A stretch of DNA of 27,717 bases from NCBI GenBank assembly GCA_002470565.1, contig DKMQ01000021.1:1464-29180 (forward strand), in the 5' to 3' direction. A program made the translations under genes and the position numbers. Shown piece after piece: positions 1 through 8,622 of the stretch. Under the pieces are notes generated by a model. The model did no database searches. It was not told where the DNA came from and saw nothing but the letters and a program-made list of their open reading frames with translations. Each line of letters begins with the position of its first letter. Position 1 is the stretch's first letter. This DNA comes from Oceanospirillaceae bacterium UBA7410 (GTDB taxonomy: Bacteria > Pseudomonadota > Gammaproteobacteria > Pseudomonadales > Balneatricaceae).

Positions 1-251
1 AAGTGCGCCCCTAGTATGTCCTCCACCGCATCCAACACTTTTGGATGGTAGGCTAGCTCATCTAAAAATGTAAAACATAGGTGGCCGTTGTTGCGGTTTA
101 CTCCGCTTAATTCATTTGGATATTTTTCTTCTGCGGCTTTTAGCCTGTGTGCGTATGAGGTGGCTTCATCTTCACTCATTACATCTATGGGCGATATAAA
201 CCCTTGCTCATGGTAGGCACTTATTTGTTGCTGGCTAAGCACTTTTCCCAT
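1..251 (-). CDS. Phytanoyl-CoA dioxygenase (PhyH)-like protein, N-terminal part
   Basis: This is the first 83 codons of a gene that runs off the left edge of the window. The translation begins MGKVLSQQQISAYHEQGF and continues through a SEDEA-type helix to a segment ending in HPKVLDAVEDILG. That pattern (an opening 'Y..QGF' followed later by 'L..HP.VLDAVEDILG') is typical of the N-terminus of Fe(II)/2-oxoglutarate-dependent PhyH-family oxygenases. The iron-binding HxD...H residues would lie further on and are outside the window, so substrate and activity cannot be judged. The start at 251 is supported by an AGGAAA ribosome-binding site about 8 bases upstream on the minus strand. It is transcribed away from the VF530 gene. 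Family assignment is from pattern recognition only. Confidence 0.7.
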   Translation of the reverse strand, partial: MGKVLSQQQISAYHEQGFISPIDVMSEDEATSYAHRLKAAEEKYPNELSGVNRNNGHLCFTFLDELAYHPKVLDAVEDILGAH

Positions 252-349
252 TAGTGTGTTTCCTTTTTTAAAATACGCATTTAATCATATGTGTCTGTGC
301 AGTCTATTGTATGTGGCGCTAAAAGGTCACACCATGGTTTAGATCAAGC

Positions 350-379
350 TCTACATCAAGGCCTGCAATGAGGTATAAT
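350..379 (+). promoter_or_regulatory. Candidate sigma-70 promoter of the VF530 gene
   Basis: A perfect TATAAT at 374-379 is preceded by TCTACA (350-355, 4/6 to TTGACA) with an 18-base spacer. It would start transcription about 25-30 bases before the ATG at 413. This is a sequence-only prediction. Confidence 0.5.
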
Positions 380-412
380 TTAATCTATAAATCACATTAG
401 GTACACCTAGGC

Positions 413-1042
413 ATGCCCGAAGAAATTAATTACCAAAACAATCCCCTGCACGGTTTGAATTTAAAAACCATGCTCACAGAAATTGTTGATCATTATGGCT
501 TTGAAATTCTTCATGCTTATTTGTATATTCACAGCTTTAAAACTAACCCAAGCATTGATTCTAGTGTAAAGTTTTTAAAGAAAACACAGTGGGCGCGTGA
601 AAAGGTAGAAGCCTTTTATTTGTATAAGTTTAAAAGCTTGCCTAAGGTGTCTAGTGATCAGTTTGAGCTGCCGCCTCGTGATCGGATTATCCCTGAAGGC
701 CAAGTAGTAGGTGCCCCTTTCGAGCTCAGTTTGGAAGATGCAGAACGTGTGCGTGAAAAGCGTGAAACAAAGGCCAATGAGTATGATCGGCTAGCCGGGC
801 GCACAGGCAGTAGTGCGGCTAAATCTAGCACCAAAGAGTATAATGCTAGCGCTAGAAGTAATGATACGCCTTGGTCTAAACCCGCACAAAAAACGGCTTG
901 GAAGCCTGAGCCTATCTCTAGTGCTAAAGCATCACCTTGGAAACCTGCACCTAAGTCTAGCCATGACGTTGCTGCTGTTAAAGCCACTAGCACTGGAAAA
1001 CTAGACCCTTGGGCTAGCTCACGCAACAAGCTTAAGTCGTAG
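413..1042 (+). CDS. VF530-domain (DUF2132) DNA-binding-like protein with Trp/Pro-rich tail
   Basis: Residues about 5-78 match the small VF530 domain: [19 protein letters not shown], then [22 protein letters not shown] and a Tyr-rich YLYKF end. VF530 proteins are short helical bacterial proteins proposed to bind DNA; the exact role is not known to me. They are usually little longer than the domain, but here the protein is 209 residues. After the domain comes an acidic/basic helix (about 104-126) and then a disordered Ser/Ala/Lys-rich tail with spaced Trp-Pro motifs (W154, W163, W176, W200 in TPWSKP, TAWKPEP, SPWKPAP, DPWASS). The ATG is preceded by AGG-containing sequence and a good promoter. 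It stands alone, convergent with the transporter gene. The gene is unusually rich in CTAG tetranucleotides. Domain call is good; tail function is unknown. Confidence 0.8.
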   Translation: MPEEINYQNNPLHGLNLKTMLTEIVDHYGFEILHAYLYIHSFKTNPSIDSSVKFLKKTQWAREKVEAFYLYKFKSLPKVSSDQFELPPRDRIIPEGQVVGAPFELSLEDAERVREKRETKANEYDRLAGRTGSSAAKSSTKEYNASARSNDTPWSKPAQKTAWKPEPISSAKASPWKPAPKSSHDVAAVKATSTGKLDPWASSRNKLKS

Positions 1043-1079
1043 GTGTTGTGTAGATCACTTGGGGCATCAGCTTGCTAAG

Positions 1080-2045
1080 TTAGTGCTCGTTTGCATTTGT
1101 CATGTTTGGAAGAGGATAGTGGTGTATTTCTCTATATAGGGTGTAAAGCCCTGAAGCTAAAATGAAACCACTACCTACTAGAGTTAGGGTGCTAGGTGAT
1201 TCGTCAAATATCACTAATCCCCAAAACATGGCTAAGGGCAGGGCGATGTATTCAAATGGTGCTGCCAAGCCAGATTCTGCATGACGATAAGCCTGACTAA
1301 TGAGATAGCCGCCTAATGTGCTTCCCGCGCCCAATAAAACAAACAGCTTAATATCACCATATCCCCAAGCACCCCATGGCTTTAGTAGAAAATTTAATGA
1401 TGGGTTGCTAGGGTCGTTAAACTGCCCATCTCCCACTAACGCCCACATCAAAGTGCTCACTAAAACAAAACTGGCTTGTATATAGAAGGTCATGGTGGTG
1501 GCAGACTCTGTATCACGCATGGTACGTGTGAGAGTGTGTAAAGCGGCATAACAAAATGCAGCACCTATGGGCAATAAAGACGCTAACATAAACTCACTAC
1601 TGCCTGGCTGCACCGTAATCAATACACCTACAAAACCTAGCCCTATGGCAAACCATCGGTGCGGCCCTACATATTCTTTTAAAAAGATGATGGAAAATAA
1701 GGTGATGATACTGGGGCTTATAAAAAATAAAGCCACTGCATCTGCCAATGGCATAGCCACTATCCCCAAAAAAAACAAAATGTTAGCGCACACCACACTT
1801 AGGCCGCGCAATAAATGTCTTTTTAGGCGGTTAGTTTTTAGTGCCTTTATGCCATTACTGCTGGCCATAAGTATGATCACAATAGCAACAATGCCAATGG
1901 CAGATCTTAAGAGTACAATTTGGTGTAATGCATAGGCATCACTTAGAAATTTGATGATAACGTCTGTAGTAGAAAAACATACACTAGCGCCTATAGCACA
2001 TATGATGCCTATTGCATTGCTTGATCTAAATAGGGGAAATAACAT
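1080..2045 (-). CDS. EamA/DMT-family transporter
   Basis: A 321-residue, strongly hydrophobic protein with about ten predicted membrane segments arranged as two tandem EamA repeats (roughly 12-145 and 155-300). Recognisable family features are an early 'GASVCFSTTDVIIK' helix, 'MPLADAVALFFISPSIITLFS' before the end of repeat one, 'GFVGVLITVQPG', and the matching 'YIALPLAMFWGLVIFDE' and 'GSGFILASGLY' near the C-terminus. This layout is typical of drug/metabolite transporter superfamily inner-membrane exporters (RhaT/YdcZ-like). Substrate cannot be predicted. It lies downstream of rpoD in the same direction but is separated by a strong terminator, so it should have its own promoter. I saw no convincing ribosome-binding site. 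No truncation or oddity is visible. Confidence 0.85.
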   Translation of the reverse strand: MLFPLFRSSNAIGIICAIGASVCFSTTDVIIKFLSDAYALHQIVLLRSAIGIVAIVIILMASSNGIKALKTNRLKRHLLRGLSVVCANILFFLGIVAMPLADAVALFFISPSIITLFSIIFLKEYVGPHRWFAIGLGFVGVLITVQPGSSEFMLASLLPIGAAFCYAALHTLTRTMRDTESATTMTFYIQASFVLVSTLMWALVGDGQFNDPSNPSLNFLLKPWGAWGYGDIKLFVLLGAGSTLGGYLISQAYRHAESGLAAPFEYIALPLAMFWGLVIFDESPSTLTLVGSGFILASGLYTLYREIHHYPLPNMTNANEH

Positions 2046-2171
2046 AGGTATGCAGCCCAGAAGAATGCTAGAAATAAAACAATGATTAAAGCTAATTTAG
2101 AGGCAACAATACAGGGTTTGAAGGTGCGGGTATATGAGGTTTGCCAAAACTATGGCGTGTAGAAAAGGAGT

Positions 2172-2221
2172 AAAAAACTAGCTTAGCTTCTGCGCGACTG
2201 GCGTGCAAAAGCTAAGCTAGT
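2172..2221 (-). terminator. Rho-independent terminator after rpoD
   Basis: Arms CTAGCTTAGCTT (2178-2189) and AAGCTAAGCTAG (2209-2220) pair perfectly over 12 bp, extended by A2177-T2221. An inner 6-bp GC-rich helix (2191-2196 with 2202-2207) follows after one mismatch. Read on the minus strand, the hairpin is followed directly by TTTTTTA. It sits 15 bases beyond the rpoD stop codon. Confidence 0.92.
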
Positions 2222-2235
2222 GTTATCTATGAAGA

Positions 2236-4041
2236 CTAGTCTTCAATGAAGCTGCGCAAGTGATCAGAGCGCATTGGGTGGCGCAACTTGCGTAGGGCTT
2301 TAGCTTCAATTTGACGGATACGTTCACGTGTTACATCAAACTGCTTGCCTACTTCTTCTAACGTGTGGTCTGTGTTCATTTCGATACCGAAACGCATTCG
2401 CAGCACTTTAGATTCACGAGGAGTGAGGCCTGCTAATACATCGCGTGTGGCTTCTCTTAAGCCTTCGCCAGTAGCAGAATCGATCGGAGACTCCATAGAG
2501 CTGTCTTCGATAAAATCACCTAAGCTAGAATCTTCATCGTCGCCGATAGGGGTTTCCATAGAAATAGGCTCTTTCGCGATTTTAAGCACTTTACGAATCT
2601 TTTCTTCTGGCATTTCCATACGTTCGCCCAGCTCTTCTGGAGTAGGCTCACGACCCATTTCCTGAAGCATTTGACGAGAGATACGGTTGAGCTTATTAAT
2701 AGTCTCAATCATATGCACAGGAATACGAATGGTACGGGCTTGGTCGGCAATAGATCGGGTGATCGCTTGGCGAATCCACCATGTGGCGTAAGTAGAGAAC
2801 TTATAACCACGACGGTATTCAAATTTGTCTACAGCTTTCATCAAGCCAATGTTACCTTCTTGAATGAGATCCAAGAACTGCAGGCCACGGTTGGTGTATT
2901 TTTTAGCTATAGAGATAACTAGGCGAAGGTTGGCTTCCACCATTTCTCTTTTAGCACGACGAGCGCGCAGTTCACCCATAGTCATGCGACGATTGATGTC
3001 TTTGATTTCATCTAGGGTAAGGCCAGACTCTTCAACCACCATAGAAAGCTTACGCTGCGCACGACGCAGATCTACTGCGTTGCGGCGGATTGCTGGAGCG
3101 TATGGCTGCCCACTTGCAATTAGTTCATCTGCCCAACCTACATTAGTTTCATTGCCAGGGAACTGGTCGAGAAAAACATCACGTGGCATTTTGGCTTTGC
3201 GATTACAGATGTTGGTAATGATTTTTTCTTGTGCGCGAATTTTAGCAAGTGCACCACGTGGGAACTTAGCCACAGACTCAAAATGCTTAGGCACAAGTTT
3301 CAGTGGAGAGAACAAGAAACCAAGGTGGGCGTATGCTTCTTTAGCTTGTTCGCTTTCGCGGCCATGTTGTTCAACAGCCAAAAGAGCTACAACTAATTGT
3401 TCTTCTAGCTCTGCAAAACGTTCAGCAGTTTCAATTGGATCTGGCCCATTATCAGTTTCTTCTTCCTCTTCATCGTCGTTTTTCACAACGGTGGTAGGAT
3501 TAATTGGTGATGGATTAGGTTCGCCATCTGGATCAATATAGCCACTAAATAGGTCGCTTAAGCGGCCTTCTTCAGTGAAGATGCGTTTGTACACATCAAT
3601 GATAGTAATAACACTATCTGGGTAATAAGCTAAGGAAGCCATTACGTCGCGCAGGCCTTCTTCAATACGCTTGGCAATGACGATTTCGCCTTCACGGGTA
3701 AGTAGCTCTACAGTGCCCATTTCGCGCATGTACATACGCACAGGGTCGGTAGTGCGACCAGCTTCGTTTTCTACGGCGGCCAAGGCTGCTGCGGCTTCTT
3801 CTGCTGCGGCTTCGTCTGTAGAGTCGCCGTCTGTCATGAGTAGTGTTTCTGCATCTGGCGCCTGCTCAGATACAGTAATACCCATGTCGTTAATCATGCC
3901 GATAATATCTTCTACTTGATCTGGATCAGCGATATTTTGAGGCAGGTGATCGTTAACTTCTGCGTACGTTAAAAAGCCCTGTTCACGACCTTTGGTGATC
4001 AGTTGTTTTAGACGTGATTGTTGCTGTTCGTTGGCGGCCAT
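2236..4041 (-). CDS. rpoD: RNA polymerase sigma-70 (housekeeping sigma factor)
   Basis: At 601 residues it is close to the E. coli length of 613. Region 1.1 covers the N-terminal ~80 residues and region 1.2 is at about 98-130 ([11 protein letters not shown]...LLTREGEI). A long non-conserved insert with an acidic run (189-195) follows. Region 2 is at about 362-440, including [35 protein letters not shown] and [12 protein letters not shown], the residues that recognise and melt the -10 element. Region 3 is at about 445-520. Region 4 is at 537-601, with the -35-binding helix-turn-helix [20 protein letters not shown]. It is the last gene of the rpsU-yqeY-dnaG-rpoD macromolecular synthesis cluster. 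A 208-base gap from dnaG holds a candidate promoter of its own, and a strong terminator follows. Confidence 0.98.
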   Translation of the reverse strand: MAANEQQQSRLKQLITKGREQGFLTYAEVNDHLPQNIADPDQVEDIIGMINDMGITVSEQAPDAETLLMTDGDSTDEAAAEEAAAALAAVENEAGRTTDPVRMYMREMGTVELLTREGEIVIAKRIEEGLRDVMASLAYYPDSVITIIDVYKRIFTEEGRLSDLFSGYIDPDGEPNPSPINPTTVVKNDDEEEEETDNGPDPIETAERFAELEEQLVVALLAVEQHGRESEQAKEAYAHLGFLFSPLKLVPKHFESVAKFPRGALAKIRAQEKIITNICNRKAKMPRDVFLDQFPGNETNVGWADELIASGQPYAPAIRRNAVDLRRAQRKLSMVVEESGLTLDEIKDINRRMTMGELRARRAKREMVEANLRLVISIAKKYTNRGLQFLDLIQEGNIGLMKAVDKFEYRRGYKFSTYATWWIRQAITRSIADQARTIRIPVHMIETINKLNRISRQMLQEMGREPTPEELGERMEMPEEKIRKVLKIAKEPISMETPIGDDEDSSLGDFIEDSSMESPIDSATGEGLREATRDVLAGLTPRESKVLRMRFGIEMNTDHTLEEVGKQFDVTRERIRQIEAKALRKLRHPMRSDHLRSFIED

Positions 4042-4065
4042 GACAACCCTATAGTAAGTAAACGG

Positions 4066-4117
4066 ATAGTGGAAAAATCAGCTGATCATTATAGTGGAAA
4101 AACAATAATTCTTCCAC
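4066..4117 (-). promoter_or_regulatory. Candidate rpoD promoter with a 25-bp-period direct repeat
   Basis: On the minus strand a perfect TATAAT lies at 4093-4088 with a weak -35 TGGAAG (4116-4111) and a 17-base spacer, giving a leader of about 40 bases before the rpoD ATG. The 12-mer ATAGTGGAAAAA occurs twice on the plus strand (4066-4077 and 4091-4102), exactly 25 bases apart, and the second copy overlaps the -10. GTGGAA (4094-4099) and TTCCAC (4112-4117) form an inverted repeat around the spacer. ATCAGCTGAT (4077-4086) is a 10-bp palindrome between the repeats. Confidence 0.5.
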
Positions 4118-4249
4118 AAAGTTTAAGGGAATAGCTGATAACATGTGCTTTTTGAAACCTGCACCAGGTGATAGCTGTTATGGGTCTGTTTTTGCGATGC
4201 CTAGCATGCCGCCCGATAGCCGTGGATCCGTATGAGATCCGGTTGATAC

Positions 4250-6301
4250 CTATTGTCTACCTTTTAGCCGATTTTGCAACTCTTCTTTTTCTTTTAGTAG
4301 CTCTTTTAGTTGTTTTTTTATGCTGGCATCGGCATTGGGCTGTGATGCTAATTGTAATATCTGTGCGTAACGCTCATCAAAGTGATGACCAAGCAATCGA
4401 CTAATCGCTTCTTCTAGCTGTTGTGGGTAGTTACCTTGCGGCAGCAAAGACTCTAAGGCTGCAAGCTGGCGAAGCATAGGCCACGACTCCCAAGAAGCGC
4501 ACTCTATGTGCAGTTCTGCTGGATTTGGCCAGCGTTTGAGCTGTTTGTGCATAGCCTGCACGGTGCTAAGTAGCTGAATCAATACGCCCGCATCTTGCAT
4601 TTTCAATTCTGATAAATGGCTTGGGATTTGGGTGATGGGCTCTACTGCTTCTGGGTGTCGCAAAATAACCCTGATCGCTGCATGTGCGGGGTTTTGAACT
4701 TTTGGCAACATGGCATTGAAGCTGTGCTTTGCAGACCCAAGGGGCGCGTTATGGTCTGAAGGAGCTGATTGATAATGATCATCATGCCAATGATGCGCAT
4801 TTTCATCTATGTCTGAATTAGTGTGAGCCATGTGGTAATCAGCATAATCATGCGTGCTTTGGCGTGCTAGATCTGCTGTATTTTGATCCGACTTACTGCC
4901 AGTGATGGGTGCTTTATTGGTTGTTGGTAAGGCGCTTGGCTTGGAAGTCTCTAAAGGTTCTGGCTTTAAAATAGGGGCCTTTAGGGCGATCAATTGTTCC
5001 AGTGTGTCTTTGTCTAGGCCAGTAATTTTACTTAGCCGTGCTTGCATCATACTATGCATAATGCCTTTTGGAATCGTGGCAATCAAAGGGCTAGCATCAG
5101 TAGCAAGTTTGGCTCTATGTTCTAGGTTGTGGGTATCTAGGTCTTTGCTTAAGCGTTGGAACAAAAAGTCACTTAAGGGCGTCGCATCGACTATAAGGGC
5201 CGTTAATTTTTCTTTACCTTCTTTGCGCACTACAGAATCTGGATCTTCGCCATCTGGTAGTAATAAAAAGCGAGCTTGGCGGCCATCTTCCATAAAAGGT
5301 AGGCAAGTGTGCATGGCTCTATCTGCTGCTTTTAAACCGGCTGCGTCGCCGTCAAAGCAAAATACAACTTCACTGACAAGCTTAAAGATACGTTCTAAAT
5401 GAAAGCTGCTGGTGCTAGTGCCAAGGGTAGCAACAGCATAATTAATGTTGTGTTGAGCTAGGGCTACAACGTCCATATAGCCTTCAACCACCATAATGCG
5501 CTTTAAATTTCGTTCGTGCTGGCGGGCTTCATAAAGGCCATAAAGTTCTTTTTGTTTGTGAAATACTATGGTTTCAGGGGAGTTTAAATACTTTGGTTTT
5601 TCATCCCCTAGCACTCTGCCGCCAAAGGCAATAATTCGGCCTTTGTAGTCTTTAATCGGAAACATAATGCGATCACGAAAACGGTCATAACGACGCTTTG
5701 TCTCTTCGTGTTCCACCACCATGCCAGAGTCGATAAGTGCTTGCTCTTGCTCTTTTTTTGGGGCTAGTTCCAACATCAAATTTTGCCAGCCTTCAGGTGC
5801 ATATCCCACACCAAAGCGTTGGGCTATTTGGCCATTTAGGCCTCGGCCTTTAAGATAGACCACAGCCTTTTGTCGATCTGCATGTCGACGCAACTGGCTT
5901 TGGTAATACTGGCTGGCACGGTTTAATAAATCGTAAGCTTGGTTCCGCGCTTGGGTTTTGGCTTGGCTGGCTGCAGATGCTGCTTTACTAGTAGTGCTGT
6001 CATCTTTAGGCACGCTTAGGCCAGCTTTACTGGCAAGCTCTTCTACAGCTTCTGGGAAGTTAAGATTGGCCAGCTGCATTAAAAAACCGATGGCGTTACC
6101 ACCTGCACCACAACCAAAGCAATAATAAAATTGCTTGTCTGGGGCAACACTAAAAGAGGGGGTCTTTTCTTTATGAAAAGGACAGCATGCAGAGTAGTTG
6201 CGGCCTGTTTTTTTAAGTTTTACGTGCCCGTCCACCAAGTCGACAATATCGGTGCGGTCAAGGAGGTCATCAATAAATGATTGTGGTATACGTGACGCCA
6301 A
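4250..6301 (-). CDS. dnaG: DNA primase (TTG start)
   Basis: This primase synthesises RNA primers for the replication fork with the DnaB helicase. The CHC2 zinc finger has C40, H43, C61 and C64, the same positions as in E. coli. The catalytic RNA polymerase core carries the RGR..FGGR motif (about 221-229). The TOPRIM fold has E273 in VVEGYMD and the DGD at 318-320. A C-terminal helicase-binding domain follows from about 535. At 683 residues it is about 100 longer than E. coli DnaG; the extra length is a low-complexity linker (about 445-528) that becomes His-rich at 484-526. The start is TTG at 6301. It aligns exactly with the E. coli N-terminus (ASRIPQSFIDDLL versus AGRIPRVFINDLL) and has AAAGG 8 bases upstream. 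It follows yqeY by 24 bases. Confidence 0.97.
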   Translation of the reverse strand: MASRIPQSFIDDLLDRTDIVDLVDGHVKLKKTGRNYSACCPFHKEKTPSFSVAPDKQFYYCFGCGAGGNAIGFLMQLANLNFPEAVEELASKAGLSVPKDDSTTSKAASAASQAKTQARNQAYDLLNRASQYYQSQLRRHADRQKAVVYLKGRGLNGQIAQRFGVGYAPEGWQNLMLELAPKKEQEQALIDSGMVVEHEETKRRYDRFRDRIMFPIKDYKGRIIAFGGRVLGDEKPKYLNSPETIVFHKQKELYGLYEARQHERNLKRIMVVEGYMDVVALAQHNINYAVATLGTSTSSFHLERIFKLVSEVVFCFDGDAAGLKAADRAMHTCLPFMEDGRQARFLLLPDGEDPDSVVRKEGKEKLTALIVDATPLSDFLFQRLSKDLDTHNLEHRAKLATDASPLIATIPKGIMHSMMQARLSKITGLDKDTLEQLIALKAPILKPEPLETSKPSALPTTNKAPITGSKSDQNTADLARQSTHDYADYHMAHTNSDIDENAHHWHDDHYQSAPSDHNAPLGSAKHSFNAMLPKVQNPAHAAIRVILRHPEAVEPITQIPSHLSELKMQDAGVLIQLLSTVQAMHKQLKRWPNPAELHIECASWESWPMLRQLAALESLLPQGNYPQQLEEAISRLLGHHFDERYAQILQLASQPNADASIKKQLKELLKEKEELQNRLKGRQ

Positions 6302-6325
6302 GTGGTGTGCCTTTATAACAAAAGC

Positions 6326-6772
6326 TTAAGCAAGTTGTGCTTTAATCTTACCACTTACTTTGCCAATATCTGCGCGGCCTTGCAATAGTGGTTTTAGTAT
6401 TCCCATCACTTTTCCCATGTCCTGCATAGTGCTGGCGCCAGAATCAGTAATAGCCTGTGTGATCAGAGAGCTTATTTCGTCATCGGTAAGTGGGGTGGGT
6501 AAAAATTCTTGAATGACACTTATTTCGCTGTGTTCAATGTCTGCTAAGTCTTGACGATTAGCCGCTTCGTATTGGCTGATAGAGTCGCGACGCTGCTTTA
6601 ACATTTTATCTAACACGGCTAAGCCGCGGGCTTGATCTAGTTCAATTCGCTCGTCTACTTCGATGCGTTTAAACTCTGATAGCATGGTGCGAATGCAGGT
6701 TAGGCGAGGTTTGTTTTTATCACGCATGGCTTGTTTTTGAGCATCTTTAAGTTGAAGCTTTAAATCGGACAT
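6326..6772 (-). CDS. yqeY: GatB/YqeY-domain protein
   Basis: A 148-residue protein beginning MSDLKLQLKDAQKQAMRDKNK, with the conserved RLTCIRTMLSEFKRIEVDE, 'LDKMLKQRRDSISQYE', 'EISVIQEFLPTPLTD' and C-terminal 'MGKVMGILKPLLQGRADIGKVSG' segments. These define the YqeY family, which resembles the tRNA-binding tail of the GatB subunit of glutamyl-tRNA amidotransferase. Its cellular role is not firmly established; a tRNA-linked function is inferred from the fold. It lies between rpsU and dnaG, as in Pseudomonas, and probably shares a transcript with dnaG (24-base gap). The length is normal and nothing is missing. Confidence 0.93.
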   Translation of the reverse strand: MSDLKLQLKDAQKQAMRDKNKPRLTCIRTMLSEFKRIEVDERIELDQARGLAVLDKMLKQRRDSISQYEAANRQDLADIEHSEISVIQEFLPTPLTDDEISSLITQAITDSGASTMQDMGKVMGILKPLLQGRADIGKVSGKIKAQLA

Positions 6773-6928
6773 GATGAGTTCTCGCTGTTTTGGTTTCAGT
6801 AATTAGGTTGTAGTTTATACGTATTAACGCATACACAACTTAATATGGTTTGGTTGTCTTTTCTAATTCAATTTAACACATCTGTTTAATATAAGATGAG
6901 CTAAATACTTAAACGTCAGAAACGACAA

Positions 6929-6956
6929 AGGGGCGGGTAACTGAAAAACCGCCCCT
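6929..6956 (-). terminator. Terminator/attenuator hairpin after rpsU
   Basis: AGGGGCGG (6929-6936) pairs with CCGCCCCT (6949-6956) over 8 bp around a 12-base loop. On the minus strand it is followed by TTTGTCGTTTC, a broken T-tract. It lies about 80 bases beyond the rpsU stop and before yqeY. A hairpin in the gap after rpsU is known in the E. coli operon, where it limits read-through from the highly expressed S21 gene; here the same role is inferred. Confidence 0.75.
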
Positions 6957-7036
6957 ATGTATTGCTTTACTTGTGTGTCTTTAGTTATCAGACGGTAAAG
7001 CAGGTCGTGCAGAGTTCTATCTAGTAGGTGTAAAAC

Positions 7037-7252
7037 CTAGTATAAACGAACGTGACGACGGTTTTCGCGTACTAATTTCTTAGCATGACGCTTAACAGCA
7101 GCTGCAGCTTGACGCTTACGAACACTTGTTGGCTTTTCGTAGAATTCTTTTGAACGAACGTCGGCTAAAGTGCCCGCTTTTTCACAAGCGCGCTTGAAGC
7201 GACGTAGAGCAATATCAAATGGTTCGTTGTCTTTCAGTTTTACAGCTGGCAT
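7037..7252 (-). CDS. rpsU: 30S ribosomal protein S21
   Basis: This is a 71-residue S21: [20 protein letters not shown], '[27 protein letters not shown]' and a very basic C-terminal helix ending RRHVRLY. It matches the E. coli protein in length and motif order. S21 sits on the 30S platform near the anti-Shine-Dalgarno end of 16S rRNA and is needed for normal initiation. The start was set at 7252 because it gives the family N-terminus and has an AGGT ribosome-binding element upstream. A longer in-frame reading from 7309 adds 19 residues not found in the family. It heads the rpsU-yqeY-dnaG-rpoD cluster and is divergent from tsaD. Confidence 0.97.
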   Translation of the reverse strand: MPAVKLKDNEPFDIALRRFKRACEKAGTLADVRSKEFYEKPTSVRKRQAAAAVKRHAKKLVRENRRHVRLY

Positions 7253-7376
7253 ATCTTTACCTAATAGTGGAGGCTGCATTAGGCAACCATCCGAATGTTT
7301 TATATTCATATTCTCTTGTTTGTAAAAGCTAATACAGCTTTAAAGAGGATATGTTCCTAATTGATTAAGGCCGCAT

Positions 7377-7406
7377 ATTTTACTCTTATGTATTGGCTGG
7401 TGTAAA
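7377..7406 (-). promoter_or_regulatory. Candidate sigma-70 promoter of rpsU
   Basis: On the minus strand TTTACA (7406-7401) and TAAAAT (7382-7377) are separated by 18 bases, each 5/6 to consensus. Transcription would start near 7370, giving a leader of about 118 bases. That leader holds an imperfect hairpin (AAAGCT 7325-7330 with AGCTTT 7336-7341, flanked by CTCTT/AAGAG arms). Confidence 0.6.
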
Positions 7407-7537
7407 GCCCATTTTTCACCAACTTAAGGTGTTTGTTAAAGATAAGGCAAATAGCATGGCATGTGTGGTCATTGGACTGGATGAAAGGTAAAATTCTCAC
7501 CTTACTTACATCGATTTTGGAAACAATTGGCTTATTC

Positions 7538-8575
7538 ATGCGTGTATTAGGCATAGAAACATCTTGCGACGAAACTGGGGTCGCTATTTACGATACCGAC
7601 AAGGGAATAATTGCTGAAGCGCTCTACAGTCAAGTGGCTGTGCACGCTCAATACGGCGGAGTAGTGCCAGAGCTTGCTTCTCGCGATCATATACGCAAAC
7701 TTGTGCCGCTTATGCGGGAGGTGTTTGATAAGGCAGGGTTGGCCTATGGTGATGTAGATGGAGTGGCTTACACTGCAGGCCCAGGGCTAATTGGTGCGCT
7801 TATGGTTGGCGCTGCTACGGGTAGAGCTTTAGGCATGGCTTGGGATTTACCTACTATTGGTGTACATCATATGGAAGGTCATCTACTTGCACCTATGTTA
7901 GAAGAAAACGCCCCAAAGCCTCCTTTTGTGGCTTTACTGGTTTCTGGTGGTCATACGCAGCTTGTGCACGTGCGTTCCTTGGGAGAGTATGAATTATTAG
8001 GCGAATCTTTAGATGACGCCGCAGGTGAAGCCTTTGATAAAGTGGCTAAGATGATGGATTTGGATTACCCAGGCGGGCCTTTAGTCGCCAATTTGGCTTT
8101 AAGTGGCCAGGCGACACGCTTTAAATTCCCAAGGCCTATGGTTGATAGACCTGGATTGGATATGAGCTTTAGTGGTTTAAAAACGTCTGTACTTTACGCT
8201 ATTCAAGATATTAAAAAGCGTCAAGGATCACTTACACAGCAAGACAAGGCAGATATTTCTATAGCTTTTGAGCAAGCAGTAGTGGATACCTTGGCGATTA
8301 AGTGTCGCAGAGCTTTGCAGCAAACGGGGCTTTTTACGCTAGTGATGGCAGGTGGAGTGAGTGCAAATACTAAATTACGTGAAAAACTAGCTCTAGAAAC
8401 GGCTAAGTTGCGTGCTCAAGTGTATTACCCAAGGCCACAATATTGCACTGATAATGGCGCCATGATTGCTTACGCTGGTGCTCAGCGCTTAGCAGCAGGC
8501 CAATGTGATGATTTAACATTAATAGTAAAGCCACGCTGGCCCTTAGACGAGCTGCCTGTGGTGGCTCAAATATAA
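7538..8575 (+). CDS. tsaD: tRNA N6-adenosine threonylcarbamoyltransferase
   Basis: TsaD, with TsaB and TsaE, transfers the threonylcarbamoyl group from threonylcarbamoyl-AMP to A37 of ANN-decoding tRNAs (t6A). Visible ASKHA-fold motifs are [19 protein letters not shown] at the N-terminus, the metal ligands H111 and H115 in HHMEGH, the 'SGGHTQLV' phosphate loop, '[11 protein letters not shown]' and the C-terminal '[11 protein letters not shown]' and '[10 protein letters not shown]' segments. The length of 345 residues is normal. The reading frame is open to 7433, but the ATG at 7538 gives the conserved start; its ribosome-binding site is weak. It is divergent from rpsU. In Pseudomonas plsY follows tsaD; here folB follows directly after 47 bases. 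Confidence 0.97.
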   Translation: MRVLGIETSCDETGVAIYDTDKGIIAEALYSQVAVHAQYGGVVPELASRDHIRKLVPLMREVFDKAGLAYGDVDGVAYTAGPGLIGALMVGAATGRALGMAWDLPTIGVHHMEGHLLAPMLEENAPKPPFVALLVSGGHTQLVHVRSLGEYELLGESLDDAAGEAFDKVAKMMDLDYPGGPLVANLALSGQATRFKFPRPMVDRPGLDMSFSGLKTSVLYAIQDIKKRQGSLTQQDKADISIAFEQAVVDTLAIKCRRALQQTGLFTLVMAGGVSANTKLREKLALETAKLRAQVYYPRPQYCTDNGAMIAYAGAQRLAAGQCDDLTLIVKPRWPLDELPVVAQI

Positions 8576-8622
8576 GCGTGCTGTTACTTATAAAACCCGC
8601 ACAATTTTAAAGAGAGTTCCTA

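Noticed and set aside
658..1029. A 123-codon antisense frame within the VF530 gene
   Set aside because: Leu/Ser/Ala-rich mirror of the low-complexity tail on the other strand; the plus-strand gene has a recognised domain and promoter.
2046..2171. A tRNA gene downstream of rpoD, as in Pseudomonas
   Set aside because: No cloverleaf or T-loop consensus found in the interval.
2864..3541. A 225-codon open frame antisense to rpoD, Arg/Ser-rich
   Set aside because: It lies wholly inside the well-conserved rpoD gene, has low-complexity composition of a shadow frame, and has no recognised motif.
4902..5402. A 166-codon open frame antisense to dnaG
   Set aside because: Covered by dnaG; no family features and no ribosome-binding site.
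7433..7537. N-terminal extension of tsaD
   Set aside because: The frame is open, but the 35 extra residues are absent from the family and the conserved MRVLGIETS begins at 7538.
7357..7554. A 65-codon frame on the minus strand in the rpsU-tsaD gap
   Set aside because: Overlaps the rpsU promoter and the tsaD start, and no homology is apparent.
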